A stretch of DNA of 64,000 bases from Streptomyces formicae (GTDB lineage: Bacteria; Actinomycetota; Actinomycetes; Streptomycetales; Streptomycetaceae), in the NCBI RefSeq assembly GCF_022647665.1, contig NZ_CP071872.1, forward strand, positions 2,480,001-2,544,000, written 5' to 3'. Below are positions 62,497-64,000 of this stretch, in pieces. Position 1 is the first letter of the stretch, and each line of letters starts with the position of its first letter. Under the pieces are notes generated by a model. That model searched no databases. It worked only from the letters and a program-made list of their open reading frames with translations, and was not told the DNA's origin. Position numbers and translations under genes: made by a program.

Positions 62497-63697
62497 CTAT
62501 GCCGGTTGGGCTTCGCGACGGACCAGCCCGGCCCGTAGAACGTTCAGGGCGCCGACCGTGTCGGCGTGCGCCGAGTGGCCGCACGAGACGCAGTGGAACG
62601 CTTCCTGTGTGGGCCGGTTTTCCTTCGCGGTGTGCCCGCAGTGGGGGCAGGTGCGGGAGGTGTTGCGGGGGTCCACCACCATCACTTCCCGCCCGGCGCT
62701 TTCAGCCTTTGCGTTCAGGATCGCGAGGAACACCCCCCATCCGGCGTCGGCTATCGAACGGTTCAACCCGGCCTTCGCTGTGGCTCCGTTGGGCAGGAAG
62801 TTGCCCGGCTGGTCGGGGTCCGGCTTCGGCGTGGGGGACTTGCTCATGTTGTGAATCTTCAGGTCCTCGTGCGCGATGAAGTCGTGCTCACGTACGAGAT
62901 CGAGCGCTGTCTTGTGCGCGTGGTCCAGGCGCTGGCGCCGTACCTTGCGATGCAGCCGGGCAACCTTCTCCACCACTTTGCGACGCCGTTTGGAGCCGCG
63001 CTTGCACCGGCTGAGTGCCTGCTGCACGGCCGCCAGTCTCCTGGCGGCCTTCTGTCCGTGCCGAGGGTTGGCAACAAACTCGCCATTGGAGTCAGCAAGG
63101 AAGTTGGCTATGCCCATGTCGATGCCGACCACACTGCCCGTTTTGGGCAGCGGATTGAGCTCGGCCTGCTCGGCGGTCAGGATGACATACCAGCGCTTGC
63201 CTTCACGCTTGATGCTGATCGTCTTGATTTTCCCGACCACCGCACGGTGCTGGTGCACCTTGACGTGACCGACACCTTGCAGGCGGACGCGGGTGACGGG
63301 GTCGTGCGGGGTGGAGTCCCAGCGGCAGCCGTCGCCGTCCTTGGGAAAACCCACGGTGTCGAACCGCCCGATGCCCCGGAACCGGGGATAGCCGGGCCTT
63401 TGACCCGACTTGAGTCGGCGGAAGAATGCGGCGAACGCCTTGTCGAGACGACGCAGGGGTGGCCTGCTGGGAGGAGAACGACCAGCGGCCCTGCCGCTCC
63501 GGGTCGAACGACCGGATCTCTTTGAGCTGCGCCGACTGCTGCCCGTAGTTGATGCTCGTTTTGGAGACGTGCCGATAGGCGTCGCGCCGTTCCTGCAAGG
63601 CGCCGTTGTAGAGGGAGCAGTGATCCCGCAACATCTCGCCCAGGGCGATCGTCTGGCGCGCGGTGGGCCGCATGAGGAACTTGTACGCACGGATCAT
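62497..63697 (-). pseudogene. tnpB: IS605-family TnpB nuclease, frameshifted
   Basis: The N-terminal frame starts MIRAYKFLMRPTARQTIALG and reaches SFSSQQAT near 63460. The rest (LRRLDKAFAAFFRRLKSGQ onward) is in another frame, and one extra C in a CCCC run explains the shift. The C-terminal part keeps the RuvC Asp in GSVVGIDMGIANFLAD, Glu in DFIAHEDLKIHNM, the zinc finger CPHC and CVSC, and the last Asp in HADTVGALNVLRAG. TnpB is an RNA-guided nuclease; unless the shift is a sequencing error this copy is inactive. Confidence 0.88.
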
Positions 63698-63746
63698 CCG
63701 GCCCCACCCCCTCCGGTTCGAGTCAACAATCATACACTCTTGGTTC

Positions 63747-64000
63747 ATGTCACCACGCTGGGAACCAAACTCCGATGTACGGCGCGGACGTCACGTCGTC
63801 TATCACCTCCATGCACATTTGGTCTTCGTCACCAGGTTCCGGCGGAATGCCTTCAACGATGAGATGCTGACACGCTGCGAAGAGATCATGCGCAACGTCT
63901 GCATCGACTTCGGTGCGGACCTGATCGACTTCAACGGCGAAGAAGATCACGTGCACCTCCTGGTGCACTACCCGCCCAAGGTCGCCCTCTCCAACCTCGT
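63747..64000 (+). CDS. tnpA: IS200-type TnpA transposase (partial, runs off the window)
   Basis: The frame from ATG 63747 gives MSPRWEPNSDVRRGRHVVYH, LHAHLVFVTRFRRN and, before the window ends, EEDHVHLLVHYPPKVALSNL. HVH is the HUH metal motif of Y1 single-strand transposases. It is divergent from tnpB, 49 bp apart, the IS605 arrangement. The catalytic Tyr lies beyond the window. Confidence 0.92.
   Translation, partial: MSPRWEPNSDVRRGRHVVYHLHAHLVFVTRFRRNAFNDEMLTRCEEIMRNVCIDFGADLIDFNGEEDHVHLLVHYPPKVALSNL

Overview
The window is high-GC DNA that reads as Streptomyces chromosome. The signs are strong G/C bias at third codon positions, many GTG/TTG starts, four-base ATGA/GTGA gene overlaps, an RppA tetrahydroxynaphthalene synthase, Cys-terminated actinobacterial leader peptides, an Ada-AlkA fusion and a Streptomyces-type MetRS. 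Everything here was read by eye from sequence and translations; no database search was run.

Left chromosomal part (1-20757). First comes the rppA/cupin pair for THN-derived pigment, then a stray acyl-CoA carboxylase epsilon-like gene and an SPFH/NAD-kinase-like pair. That pair is divergent from a DUF488 gene across a two-site dyad promoter. Next is a three-gene operon for L-fucose or similar 6-deoxysugar oxidation (aldo/keto reductase, mutarotase, lactonase) and a VOC protein. From 8321 to 18575 lies an organosulfur acquisition cluster: two permeases, two lipoprotein binding proteins, one ATPase, two flavin monooxygenases, SsuE and a TauD-like dioxygenase. Short Cys-containing leader ORFs precede several of its units. 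A 21-copy 9-bp tandem repeat and a GST-like gene follow.

Genomic island (about 20758-48966). A chromosomal rsgA is cut in its middle. Its 5' half remains at the left. The 3' half lies 28 kb away, fused in frame to a second rsgA 5' half that I infer was carried by the element. Short CCTGGGA(G/A)AGCG cores mark both junctions. A large serine integrase starts 75 bp inside the left junction and a phiC31-Gp3-like directionality factor lies near the right one. The integrase is split by two nested insertion sequences, an IS4-type in the end of an IS701-type, so the island is probably locked in place. Cargo: a Gabija anti-phage system (gajA-gajB) behind an 18-bp palindrome; an unusual cluster of sugar-nucleotide, glycosyltransferase, FkbM, DMFase-like, methyltransferase, second MetRS, XRE-TPR regulator and phosphotransferase genes; an IS3 element; and a HEPN-motif protein.

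Both rsgA 5' ends share a 23-codon upstream ORF with a strong ribosome binding site, then a TTCGAA-centred palindrome that contains the rsgA ribosome binding site. This looks like a conserved translational control device.

Right chromosomal part (48967-64000): the 3' part of rsgA with its terminator, Ada-AlkA, a MurG-like transferase, a GH95 fucosidase with an adjacent TrmB/LuxR-type regulator, a large secreted subtilase, a degenerate PP2C, a DUF402 protein and an IS200/IS605 element. In that element tnpB is frameshifted and tnpA runs off the window. The GH95 enzyme and the deoxysugar operon on the left fit one fucose-use pathway.
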